Assembly: GCF_000015165.1 (NCBI RefSeq)
Contig: NC_009485.1
Span: 7,955,501 to 8,019,500, forward strand
Length of the DNA stretch: 64,000 nucleotides
Direction: 5' to 3'
Source of the DNA: Bradyrhizobium sp. BTAi1
Lineage (GTDB): Bacteria; Pseudomonadota; Alphaproteobacteria; Rhizobiales; Xanthobacteraceae
In this document: positions 17,855 to 26,951 of the stretch, piece by piece
Position numbering within the stretch: the stretch's first letter is position 1
How the letters are laid out: every line of letters starts with the position of its first letter
Program-made: the position numbers and the translations under genes
Notes under the pieces: generated by a model
What the model saw: the letters and a program-made list of their open reading frames with translations, nothing else
Databases searched by the model: none
What the model was told of the DNA's origin: nothing

Positions 17855-19765
17855 ATGACGGGCATTCATCTGCTCGATCGCGCCATCGGCAGCGATTATC
17901 CGACATTCGCCAGCACCGCTGACATCCGCGCCTTCGAGCAGACGCCGTACAGCGAACGCATCGCCGCACAGAGCACCTACGAGGCCCTCAAATGCGGGGC
18001 TTCCGCCAATCCTGACGCGCCGGCGATCCAGTTCCTGCCAAATGCCGATCCGGCCGACACGCCGGTCGTGATCACCTATCGCGATTTCATCGCGAAGGTG
18101 ACGCAGGCCGCCAATATGTTTCATGCGCTCGGCGTCGGCCCCAATGACGTCGTCAGCTTCATGCTGCCCTTGGTGCCGGAAGCTTTCATCACGCTGTTCG
18201 GCGCCGAGGCCGCTGGCATCGCCAACCCGGTCAACCCGCTGCTGGAGCCGCACCAGATCGCCGAGATCCTGGAGGCCGCCAAGACCAAGGTGCTGGTGGC
18301 GCTCGGTCCCCTGCCCGGCACCGACATCTGGCAGAAGGTCGAGAAGGTGCGCGGCAGCCTCACGCACCTCAAGGCGATCGTGCAGGTGTATGGCGGCGGC
18401 GGTGATCCGGCGAACGGCATCCACGCCTTCAACGACCTGATCAAGCCGCAGCCCGCGGATCACCTCGTCAGTGGCCGGCAGATCAAGGCCAGCGACACCG
18501 CGGCCTATTTCCACACCGGCGGCACCACGGGCACGCCGAAGCTGGTGCGACACAGCCATGGCAACCAGGTCTACCAGGCCTGGGCGATCAACCTCGTGCT
18601 GAAAGCCAAGCCCGGCGGCACCTTGCTGTTCGGCATGCCGCTGTTCCACGTCGGCGGCTCGCTGACGCAGGCGCTGCAGACTTTTTCGGCGGGCGGCAGC
18701 CTCGTCGTGCTCTCCGGCGCCGGCTGGCGCAATCCGAATGCGGTGCGCAACATCTGGAGCCTGGTCGCCCGCTACAGGCCGGAGACGCTGTCGAGCGTGC
18801 CGACGGTGCTGGCGGCAACGCTCGCCGTGCCGCCAGGCGCAGCCGACATCTCCAGCCTGCGCTATGCCGCGGGCGGCGGCTCGGCCATTCCGGTCGCGGT
18901 CGGGCAGGCGATCATGGACAAGCTCAAGCTGCCGGTGGTCGAGGTCTACGGCATGACCGAGACCGCGAGCGTGCACACCATGGCCTATCCGGACCAGCCG
19001 ATCCGGCTCGGCTCAGTCGGCCTGCCCTTGCCTTACGCGCAGGTGCGCATCGTCAAGCTCGATGCCGACGGGCGTTATGAACGCGACTGCGCCGTGGACG
19101 AGATCGGCGTCGTCATCATGGCCGGCCCCGGCGTGTTCTCCGGCTATCTCGACGCCGCGCATAACAAGGGTGCCTTCATCGACGGCCATTGGGTCAATTC
19201 CGGCGATCTCGGCCGGCTCGATGCCGACGGCTTCCTCTGGATCACCGGCCGCGCCAAGGACCTGGTGATCCGCGGCGGCCACAACATCGATCCCGCGCCG
19301 GTCGAGGAGATCCTGTTCCAGCATCCGGCCGTCGGCTTCGCCGCGGTGGTCGGCCAGCCCGACGCCTATGCCGGCGAGCTGCCGATCGGCTACGTCCAGC
19401 TCAAGCCGGGCGCGGCCGTGCAGCCGGGCGAGTTGGAGGATTGGGTGCGCGCCCGCACGCCGGAGCGCGCCGCGGTGCCGGTGCAGATCATCCCGATCGA
19501 TCCGATGCCGGTGACCGGCGTCGGCAAGGTGTTCAAGCCGCAGCTGCGCTGGGACGCGGCGACGCGCGTGTTCACGAAGGTGCTGTCGCAACTGACCGAT
19601 CGCGGCATCGACTGCACCGTCAAGGTCGGCGCCCATGGCAGCCATGGCAGCATCGCCACGGTCACCCTGCGCAACGTGCCGGCGGAGAGCCGCGAGGCGA
19701 TCGCGAACGAGGTGCACACCCTGCTCGCGCCGTTCGTGATCCGGCACGAGGTGGTGCAGGAGTGA
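17855..19765 (+). CDS. Acyl-CoA synthetase (AMP-forming)
   Basis: ANL-superfamily ligase of 636 residues that activates a carboxylic acid to its CoA thioester through an acyl-AMP. The phosphate loop YFHTGGTTGTPKL is at about 218-230, the adenine motif VEVYGMTETASV near 365-376, the hinge region SGDLGRLDADGFLWITGRAK and DLVIRGGHNI follow, and the catalytic lysine lies in VTGVGKVFKPQ. ATG 17855 has AGGGAGGA upstream. A C-terminal extension of about 65 residues after the usual end (VLSQLTDRGIDCTVKV onward) looks like a small extra domain. Neighbours suggest catabolism of an aromatic or cyclic acid, but the substrate cannot be read. Confidence 0.9.
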   Translation: MTGIHLLDRAIGSDYPTFASTADIRAFEQTPYSERIAAQSTYEALKCGASANPDAPAIQFLPNADPADTPVVITYRDFIAKVTQAANMFHALGVGPNDVVSFMLPLVPEAFITLFGAEAAGIANPVNPLLEPHQIAEILEAAKTKVLVALGPLPGTDIWQKVEKVRGSLTHLKAIVQVYGGGGDPANGIHAFNDLIKPQPADHLVSGRQIKASDTAAYFHTGGTTGTPKLVRHSHGNQVYQAWAINLVLKAKPGGTLLFGMPLFHVGGSLTQALQTFSAGGSLVVLSGAGWRNPNAVRNIWSLVARYRPETLSSVPTVLAATLAVPPGAADISSLRYAAGGGSAIPVAVGQAIMDKLKLPVVEVYGMTETASVHTMAYPDQPIRLGSVGLPLPYAQVRIVKLDADGRYERDCAVDEIGVVIMAGPGVFSGYLDAAHNKGAFIDGHWVNSGDLGRLDADGFLWITGRAKDLVIRGGHNIDPAPVEEILFQHPAVGFAAVVGQPDAYAGELPIGYVQLKPGAAVQPGELEDWVRARTPERAAVPVQIIPIDPMPVTGVGKVFKPQLRWDAATRVFTKVLSQLTDRGIDCTVKVGAHGSHGSIATVTLRNVPAESREAIANEVHTLLAPFVIRHEVVQE

Positions 19766-19796
19766 ACGACCTGGGTCGCTGTCCTCGCAACCACTC

Positions 19797-19816
19797 GGGC
19801 GGCTGGAGAAGCCGCC
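19797..19816 (+). terminator. Terminator after the acyl-CoA synthetase
   Basis: GGGCGGCT pairs with AGCCGCCC over a four-base loop and is followed by TCTTCTCC, 32 bases after the stop. It also lies downstream of the convergent glycerophosphodiesterase gene and could serve both. Confidence 0.6.
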
Positions 19817-19867
19817 CTCTTCTCCGATCTGTTCGGAAAATCCAGCTTCCTGTTTCCGGATCACGCC

Positions 19868-20875
19868 CTATTTCGGGGACGACGGCTTCAGCGACAGCCC
19901 GAGCGGCTGGGTGGCGCCCCTGCCGAGCGCGACCTGACGCAGCAGTTCCGGCCGGTCGGAGATGATGCCGTCGACCCCAATGTCCATCAGCCGCCCCATG
20001 TCCTGCGGACGGTTGACGGTCCAGACGATCACGCTCAACCCCAGCGCATGCGCCTCGGCGATCAGCTCCGGCGTCACTTCGGTGAAATAGGGCGACCAGA
20101 CCTTGCCGCCGGCCGCCTTGACGGTCCGCGGCAACGAGCCGCCATGATCGGCGGGGTTGAATCCCGCGGTCCAGCGGGTCGCCGCGGTCAGCGACACCGT
20201 GGGCGTCTCGCCGCTCTGCCGGGACAGATACACGGTCGGGATGTCCGGCGCACGCTGCTGCACCAGCTGCAGGGTCCGCCAGTCGAACGACTGGATCATG
20301 ACGCGGCCAGCGAAATGCTCCGCCTGGATCAGGCCGAGCAGCAGCGTCACGAAGCGCTCCGGGTTCGGCGACTCGGCGGGAAACGCCGGATCGAGCTTGG
20401 TCTCGATGTTGAGACGGACATGCTCGTCTCCCGAGCTCCGCACGAAATCGATCACCTCTTTCAGCGTCGGAATGCGCGGCGGCGCGACGCCGGGGCCGTG
20501 CAGCGCGCGCTGCTCGGAGAACTGCTTGGCGTACTCACTGCCGGGTCGGATCTGGCCGATATCGTAGGACTGCACCTCGGCGAGCGGCAGCGCGTTCAAC
20601 AGCGGCCCGGGCGGCGCAACATAGTCGCCGGCCGCATCGCGGGCGAGATCGGGGTTGAGCCGCCGCTCATGCGAGACGACGAGCACGCCGTCGCGGGTCA
20701 CACCGACGTCGAGCTCGAGCGTATCGACATGAAGGTCCAGCGCCCTGCTGAACGCCTGCAGCGTGTTCTCCGGATGCAAGCCGCGACCGCCGCGATGCGC
20801 CTGGATATCGAACGCGGTTGCGGGGCTGGCGAGACCCAGGAACAGCAGGCTGAAAACAAGAGAGGTTTGCGACAT
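19868..20875 (-). CDS. Secreted glycerophosphodiester phosphodiesterase
   Basis: A 335-residue GDPD-family enzyme releasing glycerol-3-phosphate from glycerophosphodiesters. A signal peptide is clear (MSQTSLVFSLLFLGLASPAT, cut after ATA). The catalytic motifs are AHRGGRGLHPENT (about 26-38), LELDVGVTRDGVLVVSHE (53-70) and NIETKLDP. The region VIVWTVNRPQDMGRLMDIGV and DGIISDRPELL near the C-terminus is also typical. It lies between the catabolic genes but on the other strand, so it is probably an independent phosphate-scavenging gene, like UgpQ/GlpQ. Confidence 0.93.
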   Translation of the reverse strand: MSQTSLVFSLLFLGLASPATAFDIQAHRGGRGLHPENTLQAFSRALDLHVDTLELDVGVTRDGVLVVSHERRLNPDLARDAAGDYVAPPGPLLNALPLAEVQSYDIGQIRPGSEYAKQFSEQRALHGPGVAPPRIPTLKEVIDFVRSSGDEHVRLNIETKLDPAFPAESPNPERFVTLLLGLIQAEHFAGRVMIQSFDWRTLQLVQQRAPDIPTVYLSRQSGETPTVSLTAATRWTAGFNPADHGGSLPRTVKAAGGKVWSPYFTEVTPELIAEAHALGLSVIVWTVNRPQDMGRLMDIGVDGIISDRPELLRQVALGRGATQPLGLSLKPSSPK

Positions 20876-21088
20876 CGGGGCAGACTATCATACCCTGTCA
20901 GACCCCGCGGGCCATTTCGCTTGTCTCGGCAATTCTTCTGAATTAGGCCTTTCGGCAGCGGCCGGGCGGGACACCGGCCGGCGAGACCATGGGAGGACAG
21001 GTTTGGGCAGCCAGAACCGGCTCACCGCGGCGGCTGCCGGCCCGCTTCGTCCCCACCGCTCCCTTTCAGCGTCCAACGGATCACGCGT

Positions 21089-22387
21089 ATGACCGACCTT
21101 CCCGTAATCATCGCCGGCGGCGGCATCGGCGGCCTCGCAACCGCGCTGACCCTGCAGCAGATCGGCGTGCCCTGCGTCGTCTATGAGAGCGTGCGCGAGA
21201 TGCGGCCGCTCGGGGTCGGCATCAACCTGCAGCCCAACGCAGTGCGCGAGCTGTACGATCTCGGCATCGGGGCCGGTGATCTCGACCAGGTCGGCGTCCC
21301 CGCCAAGGAATGGGCGCTGGTCGGGCTGAACGGCAACGACATCTATTCCGAGCCGCGCGGCCTGCTCGCCGGCTACGACTGGCCGCAATATGCCGTGCAT
21401 CGCGGCAAGCTGCACATGCTGCTGTACAGCCGGCTGGTGGAGCGCGCGGGGGCTCAGACCGTGCGGCTTGGCAGCCGCGTCACGGGCTATCAGAAGAATG
21501 CGGACGGCTCGGTCACGGCCCATATCGAGCATACCGATGGATCGGCATCGGAGGCCCGCGGGCGGCTGCTGATCGGCGCCGACGGCATCCATTCGGCGAT
21601 CCGCGCCCAGATGCATCCGACGCAGCCGCCGATCCATTGGGGCGGCGCGGTGATGTGGCGCGGCGTCACCTGGGCCAAGCCGATGCGCACCGGTGCGTCC
21701 TTCGTCGGGCTCGGCACCCATCGCCACCGCGTCGTGGTCTATCCGATCTCGCATCCCGATCCGAACACCGGGCTGGCGCTGATCAACTGGATCGCGGAAG
21801 TCACGATGGACAACAGCGAGGGCTGGAAGCAGACCGGCTGGTTCCGCCAGGTGCCGGTGAGCGAGTTCGCGCATCATTTCGCCGGCTGGACCTATGACTG
21901 GCTGGACGTGCCCGCGCTGATCGCCGGCGCCGACGGCGCCTATGAGAACCCGATGATCGACCGCGATCCGGTGCCGACCTGGGTCGACGACCCGGTGGCG
22001 CTGATGGGCGACGCCGCGCATGCGATGTACCCGACCGGCTCCAACGGGGCCAGCCAGGCCATCGTCGATGCCCGCGTGCTCGGCGCATCACTGCTGGCAC
22101 ATGGCGTCACGCCTGCGGCGCTGTCAGCCTATGACGAGAAACTCTGCGGCCCGATCTCGCAGGTCATCCTGCGCAACCGCGGTGCCGGCCCGTTCGGCCT
22201 GCTCAACCTGGTCGACGAGCGCTGCGGCGGCACGTTCAGCAATATCGACGACGTGATCCCGCCGGCCGAGCGCGAGGCCTTCATGGCCGGCTACAAGAAG
22301 GCCGCAGGCTTTGCCATCGAACAGCTGAACACGGCGCCGCGCACGATTGCGGACGGCGCACGAGTCGACGCGGCAAAGGCGGCCTAA
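21089..22387 (+). CDS. FAD-dependent monooxygenase (PHBH-like, PhzS type)
   Basis: A 432-residue class A flavoprotein hydroxylase. The Rossmann motif VIIAGGGIGGLATAL is at about 6-20, followed by VYESVREMRPLGVGINLQPN. The second FAD motif DDPVALMGDAAHAMYPTGSN lies near 300-319 and is followed by GASQAIVDARVL. The middle LLIGADGIHSAIRAQ is the DG motif for NAD(P)H. The gene follows the acyl-CoA synthetase region but is separated by the antisense phosphodiesterase. Substrate probably an aromatic acid or phenol, by family only. The 3' end carries a short tandem duplication that repeats the stop codon. Confidence 0.9.
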   Translation: MTDLPVIIAGGGIGGLATALTLQQIGVPCVVYESVREMRPLGVGINLQPNAVRELYDLGIGAGDLDQVGVPAKEWALVGLNGNDIYSEPRGLLAGYDWPQYAVHRGKLHMLLYSRLVERAGAQTVRLGSRVTGYQKNADGSVTAHIEHTDGSASEARGRLLIGADGIHSAIRAQMHPTQPPIHWGGAVMWRGVTWAKPMRTGASFVGLGTHRHRVVVYPISHPDPNTGLALINWIAEVTMDNSEGWKQTGWFRQVPVSEFAHHFAGWTYDWLDVPALIAGADGAYENPMIDRDPVPTWVDDPVALMGDAAHAMYPTGSNGASQAIVDARVLGASLLAHGVTPAALSAYDEKLCGPISQVILRNRGAGPFGLLNLVDERCGGTFSNIDDVIPPAEREAFMAGYKKAAGFAIEQLNTAPRTIADGARVDAAKAA

Positions 22388-22405
22388 TTGGCGAAGGCGG
22401 CCTAA
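22372..22405 (+). repeat. 16-base tandem duplication across the monooxygenase stop codon
   Basis: GGCAAAGGCGGCCTAA (22372-22387) is repeated as GGCGAAGGCGGCCTAA (22390-22405), with one difference and a TT between. The copies carry two in-register KAA-stop endings, so loss of the first stop would add only six codons. Confidence 0.8.
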
Positions 22406-22419
22406 CGCAGCCCATCCCG

Positions 22420-22600
22420 CAACTGTCGTCCCGGGCAAGCCCTGCGACGCGCAGCGTGGCGGGGCGCCGACCCACGACCCCATACTCCCAGGCAGCAGTG
22501 CGGCGCAACGCTGGAGCTACCGGCGTGCCTCAGCACATCGTCCTGTGGTGATGGGCCCTGCGTCCGCAGGGACGACACTGTTAGTTTGGCAAACAGCTCC
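22420..22600. repeat. Composite intergenic repeats (family C and relatives)
   Basis: The gap between the monooxygenase and secA holds CGTCCCGGGCAAGCC-type sequence near 22429, ATCGTCCTGTGGTGATGGGC at about 22539 and CCTGCGTCCGCAGGGACGAC near 22559. The last is a palindrome (CCCTGCG TC CGCAGGG) also found at 35693-35740. No gene is seen between 22406 and 22707. Confidence 0.6.
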
Positions 22601-22608
22601 ACCAACAA

Positions 22609-22685
22609 CGTCACTGCGAGCGAAGCGAAGCAATCCAGAGTCGTGGGCGGGACTCTGGATTGCTTCGCTGCCGCTCGCAATGACG
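22609..22685. repeat. Palindromic repeat family B, complete copy 1
   Basis: CGTCACTGCGAGCGAAGCG at the left is complementary to GCTGCCGCTCGCAATGACG at the right, and AAGCAATCCAGAGTC faces GACTCTGGATTGCTT. The whole forms a long hairpin next to the 3' end of secA and may also act as its terminator. Confidence 0.85.
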
Positions 22686-22707
22686 ATGGAGAATGCTGCG
22701 GCCGCGC

Positions 22708-25560
22708 TTACGCGTAGCGGCCGTGGCAGTGCTTGTACTTCTTGCCGGAGCCGCAGGGGCAGTCCTCGTTGCGGCCGACCTTGCCCCAGGTCGAGGGGTC
22801 GTTCGGATTGCGCGCTTCGGCGGGGACCGGGGCGGCGCCGGAGGACGGCACCAGGGAGACGTTGGCAAAGGCCATCTCGTCCTCGCCGGTGGTCGGGTTG
22901 GCGTGATGCGCCTGCATCGGCGGCAGCACCGGCTGCTGCTCCTCGGGCGGCACGATCTCGACCCGCATCAGTTGCGCAGTGACCGCCTCGCGCAAATGCG
23001 CGATCATCGCCTCGAACAGCGTGAAGGCTTCCGACTTGTACTCCTGCAGCGGGTCGCGCTGGCCATAGCCGCGCAGGCCGATCACCTGGCGCAGATGGTC
23101 GAGCATGACCAGATGCTCGCGCCAGAGATGATCGAGCGTCTGCAGCAGGATCGTCTTTTCGACGTAGCGCATCACGTCCGGGCCCCACTGCCCGACCTTG
23201 GCGGCCATGCGCTCGTCGGCATGGGTCTCGATGCGCTTGAGCAGCTCCTCGTCGGCGATGCCTTCTTCCTTGGCCCATTCGTCGACCGGCAGCTCGATGT
23301 CGAGCACGCGCTTCAGCTCCTCCTTCAGCCCGGCCACGTCCCACTGCTCGGCATAGGCATGCTCGGGCACGTGCTTGCTGACGAGGTCGTCGATGAAGGC
23401 GTGGCGCATGTCGGCGATGGTCTCGGCGACGCTCTCGTCCTGCATCAGCTCGACGCGCTGGTCGAAGATCACCTTGCGCTGGTCGTTCTGGACGTTGTCG
23501 AACTTCAGGAGGTTCTTGCGGATGTCGAAGTTGCGCGCCTCGACCTTCTGCTGAGCCTTCTCCAGCGCCTTGTTGATCCACGGATGGATGATGGCCTCGC
23601 CTTCCTTCAGGCCGAGCCGGGTCAGCATGCTGTCGAGCCGGTCGGAGCCGAAGATCCGCATCAGATCGTCTTCCAGGGACAGGAAGAACTTCGAGCGGCC
23701 GGGATCGCCCTGGCGGCCGGAACGGCCGCGCAGCTGGTTGTCGATGCGGCGGGATTCGTGGCGCTCGGAGCCGATGATGTAGAGGCCGCCCGGCTTGACC
23801 ACCGTCTTGGCCGGCTTGGAGCCCTTGGCCGGCTCGATCTCGACCGTCTCCTCGGCCTTCAGCACGATCTCGCGGAAGCGTGCGATGTCGGCCTTGATCT
23901 GCTCGATCTTGGCGGCCTTCTCCGTCTCGTCGGTGATCCCGGCCGTCTCCTGCTGGATGCGCATCTCCAAGGAGCCGCCGAGCTTGATGTCGGTGCCGCG
24001 TCCCGCCATGTTGGTCGCGATCGTGATCGCGCCGGGCACGCCGGCTTCGGCCACGATATAGGCCTCCTGCTCGTGGAAGCGCGCATTCAGCACCGCAAAC
24101 AGCTTCGCCGGCTTGCCGGCGCGGGCCGCCGCATAGAGCTTGTCGAGCGCACGTTCGCTGCCGAAATCGATCTGCTTGTAGCCGTGCTGCTTGAGATAGG
24201 CGGCCAGCACTTCCGACTTCTCGATCGATGCGGTGCCGACCAGCACCGGCTGCAGGCGGGAATTCGCACGCTCGATCTCGGCCAGGATGGCGGCGTATTT
24301 CTCCTGCTGGGTGCGGTAGACCTCGTCGTCCTCGTCGAGGCGCGCGACCGGCAGGTTGGTCGGGATCTCCACGACCTCGAGCTTGTAGATGTCGAACAGC
24401 TCGTCCGCCTCGGTGGCGGCCGTGCCGGTCATGCCGGCGAGCTTCTCGTACATGCGGAAATAGTTCTGGAAGGTGATCGAGGCCAGCGTCTGGTTCTCCG
24501 GCTGGACCTGGACGTGCTCCTTGGCCTCGAGCGCCTGGTGGAGGCCCTCCGAATAGCGCCGGCCCGGCATCATGCGGCCAGTGAACTCATCGATGATCAC
24601 GACCTCACCGTCGCGGACGATATAGTCCTTGTCGCGGGTGAACAGCGTGTGGGCGCGCAGCGCCTGGTTGATGTGGTGGACGACGGAGACGTTCTCGACG
24701 TCGTAGAGCGACTCGCCCTTGAGCTGACCGGCGTCGCGCAGCAGGGTCTCGATCTTCTCCATGCCGGCTTCGGTCAAGGTCACCGTGCGCTGCTTCTCGT
24801 CGACATCGTAGTCGGACTTGTCGAGCTTCGGCACGAAGGTGTCGATGGTGTTGTAGAAGTCAGAGCGGTCGTCGAGCGGACCGGAGATGATCAGCGGCGT
24901 GCGCGCCTCGTCGATCAGGATGGAGTCGACCTCGTCGACGATGGCGAAATAGTGCCCGCGCTGGACCATGTCCTCCAGCCGGTACTTCATGTTGTCGCGC
25001 AGATAGTCGAAGCCGTATTCGTTGTTGGTGCCGTAGGTGATGTCGCAGGCATAGGCCAACTTGCGCTCGGCATCGTCGAGGCCGTGGACGATCACGCCGG
25101 TGGTCAGGCCGAGGAAGCCGTAGATCTGGCTCATCCAGCCGGCGTCGCGGCGGGCGAGGTAATCATTCACCGTCACGACGTGGACGCCCTTGCCGGCCAG
25201 CGCGTTGAGGTAGACGGCGAGGGTGGCCACCAGCGTCTTGCCTTCACCGGTCTTCATCTCGGCGATGTCGCCCTCGTGCAGCACCATGCCGCCGATCAGC
25301 TGGACGTCGAAATGGCGCTGGCCGAGGGTGCGCTTGGAGGCCTCGCGGACGGTGGCGAAGGCCGGGACCAGGATGTCGTCGAGCGTCTTGCCCTCGGCGA
25401 GCTGCGCCTTGAACTCCGCGGTGCGCGCCTTCAGCTGCTCGTCGGTCAGCTTGGCGAGCTCCGGCTCCAGCGCGTTGATGGCGTTGACACGGGCCTGGTA
25501 ACCCTTGACGCGACGGTCATTGGCGGAGCCGAAAAGCTTACGGGCGAGCGCGCCGATCAT
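22708..25560 (-). CDS. secA: Preprotein translocase ATPase SecA
   Basis: SecA drives protein export through SecYEG. The 950 residues include Walker A in AEMKTGEGKTLVATL (about 100-114), the DEAD-like VDEVDSILIDEARTPL, the preprotein cross-linking region, motif TNMAGRGTDIKLGG, and the C-terminal zinc motif CPCGSGKKYKHCHGRYA that binds SecB and ribosomes. A stretch of about 25 extra residues with EPAKGSKPAKTVV lies before GGLYIIGSERHES; small insertions here are usual in alphaproteobacteria. Stand-alone gene, divergent from the parvulin gene. Confidence 0.98.
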   Translation of the reverse strand: MIGALARKLFGSANDRRVKGYQARVNAINALEPELAKLTDEQLKARTAEFKAQLAEGKTLDDILVPAFATVREASKRTLGQRHFDVQLIGGMVLHEGDIAEMKTGEGKTLVATLAVYLNALAGKGVHVVTVNDYLARRDAGWMSQIYGFLGLTTGVIVHGLDDAERKLAYACDITYGTNNEYGFDYLRDNMKYRLEDMVQRGHYFAIVDEVDSILIDEARTPLIISGPLDDRSDFYNTIDTFVPKLDKSDYDVDEKQRTVTLTEAGMEKIETLLRDAGQLKGESLYDVENVSVVHHINQALRAHTLFTRDKDYIVRDGEVVIIDEFTGRMMPGRRYSEGLHQALEAKEHVQVQPENQTLASITFQNYFRMYEKLAGMTGTAATEADELFDIYKLEVVEIPTNLPVARLDEDDEVYRTQQEKYAAILAEIERANSRLQPVLVGTASIEKSEVLAAYLKQHGYKQIDFGSERALDKLYAAARAGKPAKLFAVLNARFHEQEAYIVAEAGVPGAITIATNMAGRGTDIKLGGSLEMRIQQETAGITDETEKAAKIEQIKADIARFREIVLKAEETVEIEPAKGSKPAKTVVKPGGLYIIGSERHESRRIDNQLRGRSGRQGDPGRSKFFLSLEDDLMRIFGSDRLDSMLTRLGLKEGEAIIHPWINKALEKAQQKVEARNFDIRKNLLKFDNVQNDQRKVIFDQRVELMQDESVAETIADMRHAFIDDLVSKHVPEHAYAEQWDVAGLKEELKRVLDIELPVDEWAKEEGIADEELLKRIETHADERMAAKVGQWGPDVMRYVEKTILLQTLDHLWREHLVMLDHLRQVIGLRGYGQRDPLQEYKSEAFTLFEAMIAHLREAVTAQLMRVEIVPPEEQQPVLPPMQAHHANPTTGEDEMAFANVSLVPSSGAAPVPAEARNPNDPSTWGKVGRNEDCPCGSGKKYKHCHGRYA

Positions 25561-25954
25561 TGCTGAAATCCTGCCTCTATGGGTCTGCGTTGCAGCCGTA
25601 ACTCATGCTTTGGGTTTGCTGTTCCCGACGTGATGCACCGCAGCACCCGCGCCAGGCTCGAACGTCGGCGCCGGGGGGCGGCCGTCAGATGAGTGGGAGA
25701 CGAGCAAACCAGGGTTCAACGGCCAAAAACGCAGCAAAATAAGCGCTATCGCCCTTGCAGCGATCGGGGAGAGATATGGCTGGGGGGGAACGTTGTCAAC
25801 GGCGCCCGACACCGGGACATCAGCCCCAAACCTGTCGCCGATTTCACGAAATTGACAGACTTTTCGCGTTGCCAAGGCATCGCGATTGGGCGAGTGTCCC
25901 CGCCGCCCTGAGGCCACGCCCCTGGAGCCCCCTCTTCCAAGACAAGGATTTTCC
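25561..25954. promoter_or_regulatory. Divergent promoter region between secA and the parvulin gene
   Basis: This 394-base gap has no credible gene. TTGACA at 25852-25857 is a perfect -35 for the plus strand, with AGGCAT 17 bases further as a poor -10; it would place a transcript start about 70 bases before the parvulin ATG. The secA side near 25730-25780 is AT-richer and probably holds its promoter. Confidence 0.35.
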
Positions 25955-26854
25955 ATGACCACGTCGTTCCCGGTTACGAAAACCGGCCTGCGCTTCGGCC
26001 TTGCCACCGCTCTCGCCGGCAGTCTCGCATTGTCCCTGCTGGTCGCCCCGGCACGCGCGGCTGACGATGCCAACCCGGTGCTGGCCAAGGTGAACGGCGC
26101 CGAAATCCGCAAGAGCGACGTGACGCTCGCCGAGGAGGAGCTCGGGCCGAGCCTCGCGCAGATGGATCCGGCGACCAAGGACGACAACGTGCTGTCGTTC
26201 CTGATCGACATGAAGCTCGTCGCCAAGGCGGCCGAGGACAAGAAGGTTGCCGACAGCGAGGAGTTCAAGAAGCGCCTTGCCTTCACCCGCAACCGCCTGC
26301 TGATGGACAGCCTGCTCGCCAGCGAGGGCAAGGCCGCGACCACGCCGGACGCGATGAAGAAGGTCTATGAGGAGGCCTCCAAGCAGATCGGCGGCGAGCA
26401 GGAAGTGCATGCCCGCCACATCCTGGTCGAGACCGAGGACGAGGCCAAGGCCGTCAAGGCCGAACTCGCCAAGGGCGGCGACTTCGCCGAACTCGCCAAG
26501 AAAAAGTCCAAGGACCCCGGCGCCTCCGATGGCGGCGATCTCGGCTTCTTCACCAAGGAGCAGATGGTGCCGGAATTCGCCAACGTGGCATTCGCGCTGG
26601 AGCCGGGCAAGATCTCGGACCCGGTGAAGACCCAGTTCGGCTGGCACATCATCAAGGTCGAGGAAAAGCGCAACCGCAAGCCGCCGGAGTTCGACCAGGT
26701 CAAGAGCCAGATCGAGACCTATGTCACCCGCAAGGCCCAGGCCGACTATGTCAGCAAGCTGCGCGAGGCCGCCAAGATCGAGCGTCTGGACAAGCCGGCC
26801 GCCGAGGCCGCCAAGCCGGCAGACGCGAAGCCGGCCGAGCCGGCGAAGAAGTAA
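25955..26854 (+). CDS. Periplasmic parvulin-type peptidyl-prolyl isomerase
   Basis: A 299-residue PrsA/SurA-like foldase. A signal peptide is visible (TALAGSLALSLLVAPARA, cut before ADDANP). An N-terminal chaperone segment (about 35-150) precedes the rotamase domain, which runs from VHARHILVETEDEAKAV through DFAELAKKKSKDPGASDGGD, LGFFTKEQMVPEFANVAF and TQFGWHIIKVEEK. The C-terminus is Lys/Ala/Pro-rich. ATG 25955 has AAGGA upstream. It is divergent from secA and upstream of argJ, an arrangement I associate with Bradyrhizobium-type genomes; a role on exported proteins fits the neighbour. Confidence 0.92.
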   Translation: MTTSFPVTKTGLRFGLATALAGSLALSLLVAPARAADDANPVLAKVNGAEIRKSDVTLAEEELGPSLAQMDPATKDDNVLSFLIDMKLVAKAAEDKKVADSEEFKKRLAFTRNRLLMDSLLASEGKAATTPDAMKKVYEEASKQIGGEQEVHARHILVETEDEAKAVKAELAKGGDFAELAKKKSKDPGASDGGDLGFFTKEQMVPEFANVAFALEPGKISDPVKTQFGWHIIKVEEKRNRKPPEFDQVKSQIETYVTRKAQADYVSKLREAAKIERLDKPAAEAAKPADAKPAEPAKK

Positions 26855-26951
26855 GCGGCGAGGCCGCTTGGCTTGAGGCGCGACACGCTGTCGTCGCGTC
26901 AGGGTCGTCACCTTCGCGTCACAAAAGGTGTCGTCCCGACTAAAGCCTGCC

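Noticed and set aside
22693..25566. A nearly 960-codon open frame antisense to secA
   Set aside because: SecA on the other strand is certain, and the antisense product is a low-information Leu/Val/Asp/Gly-rich mirror of it. Long antisense frames are expected at this GC content.
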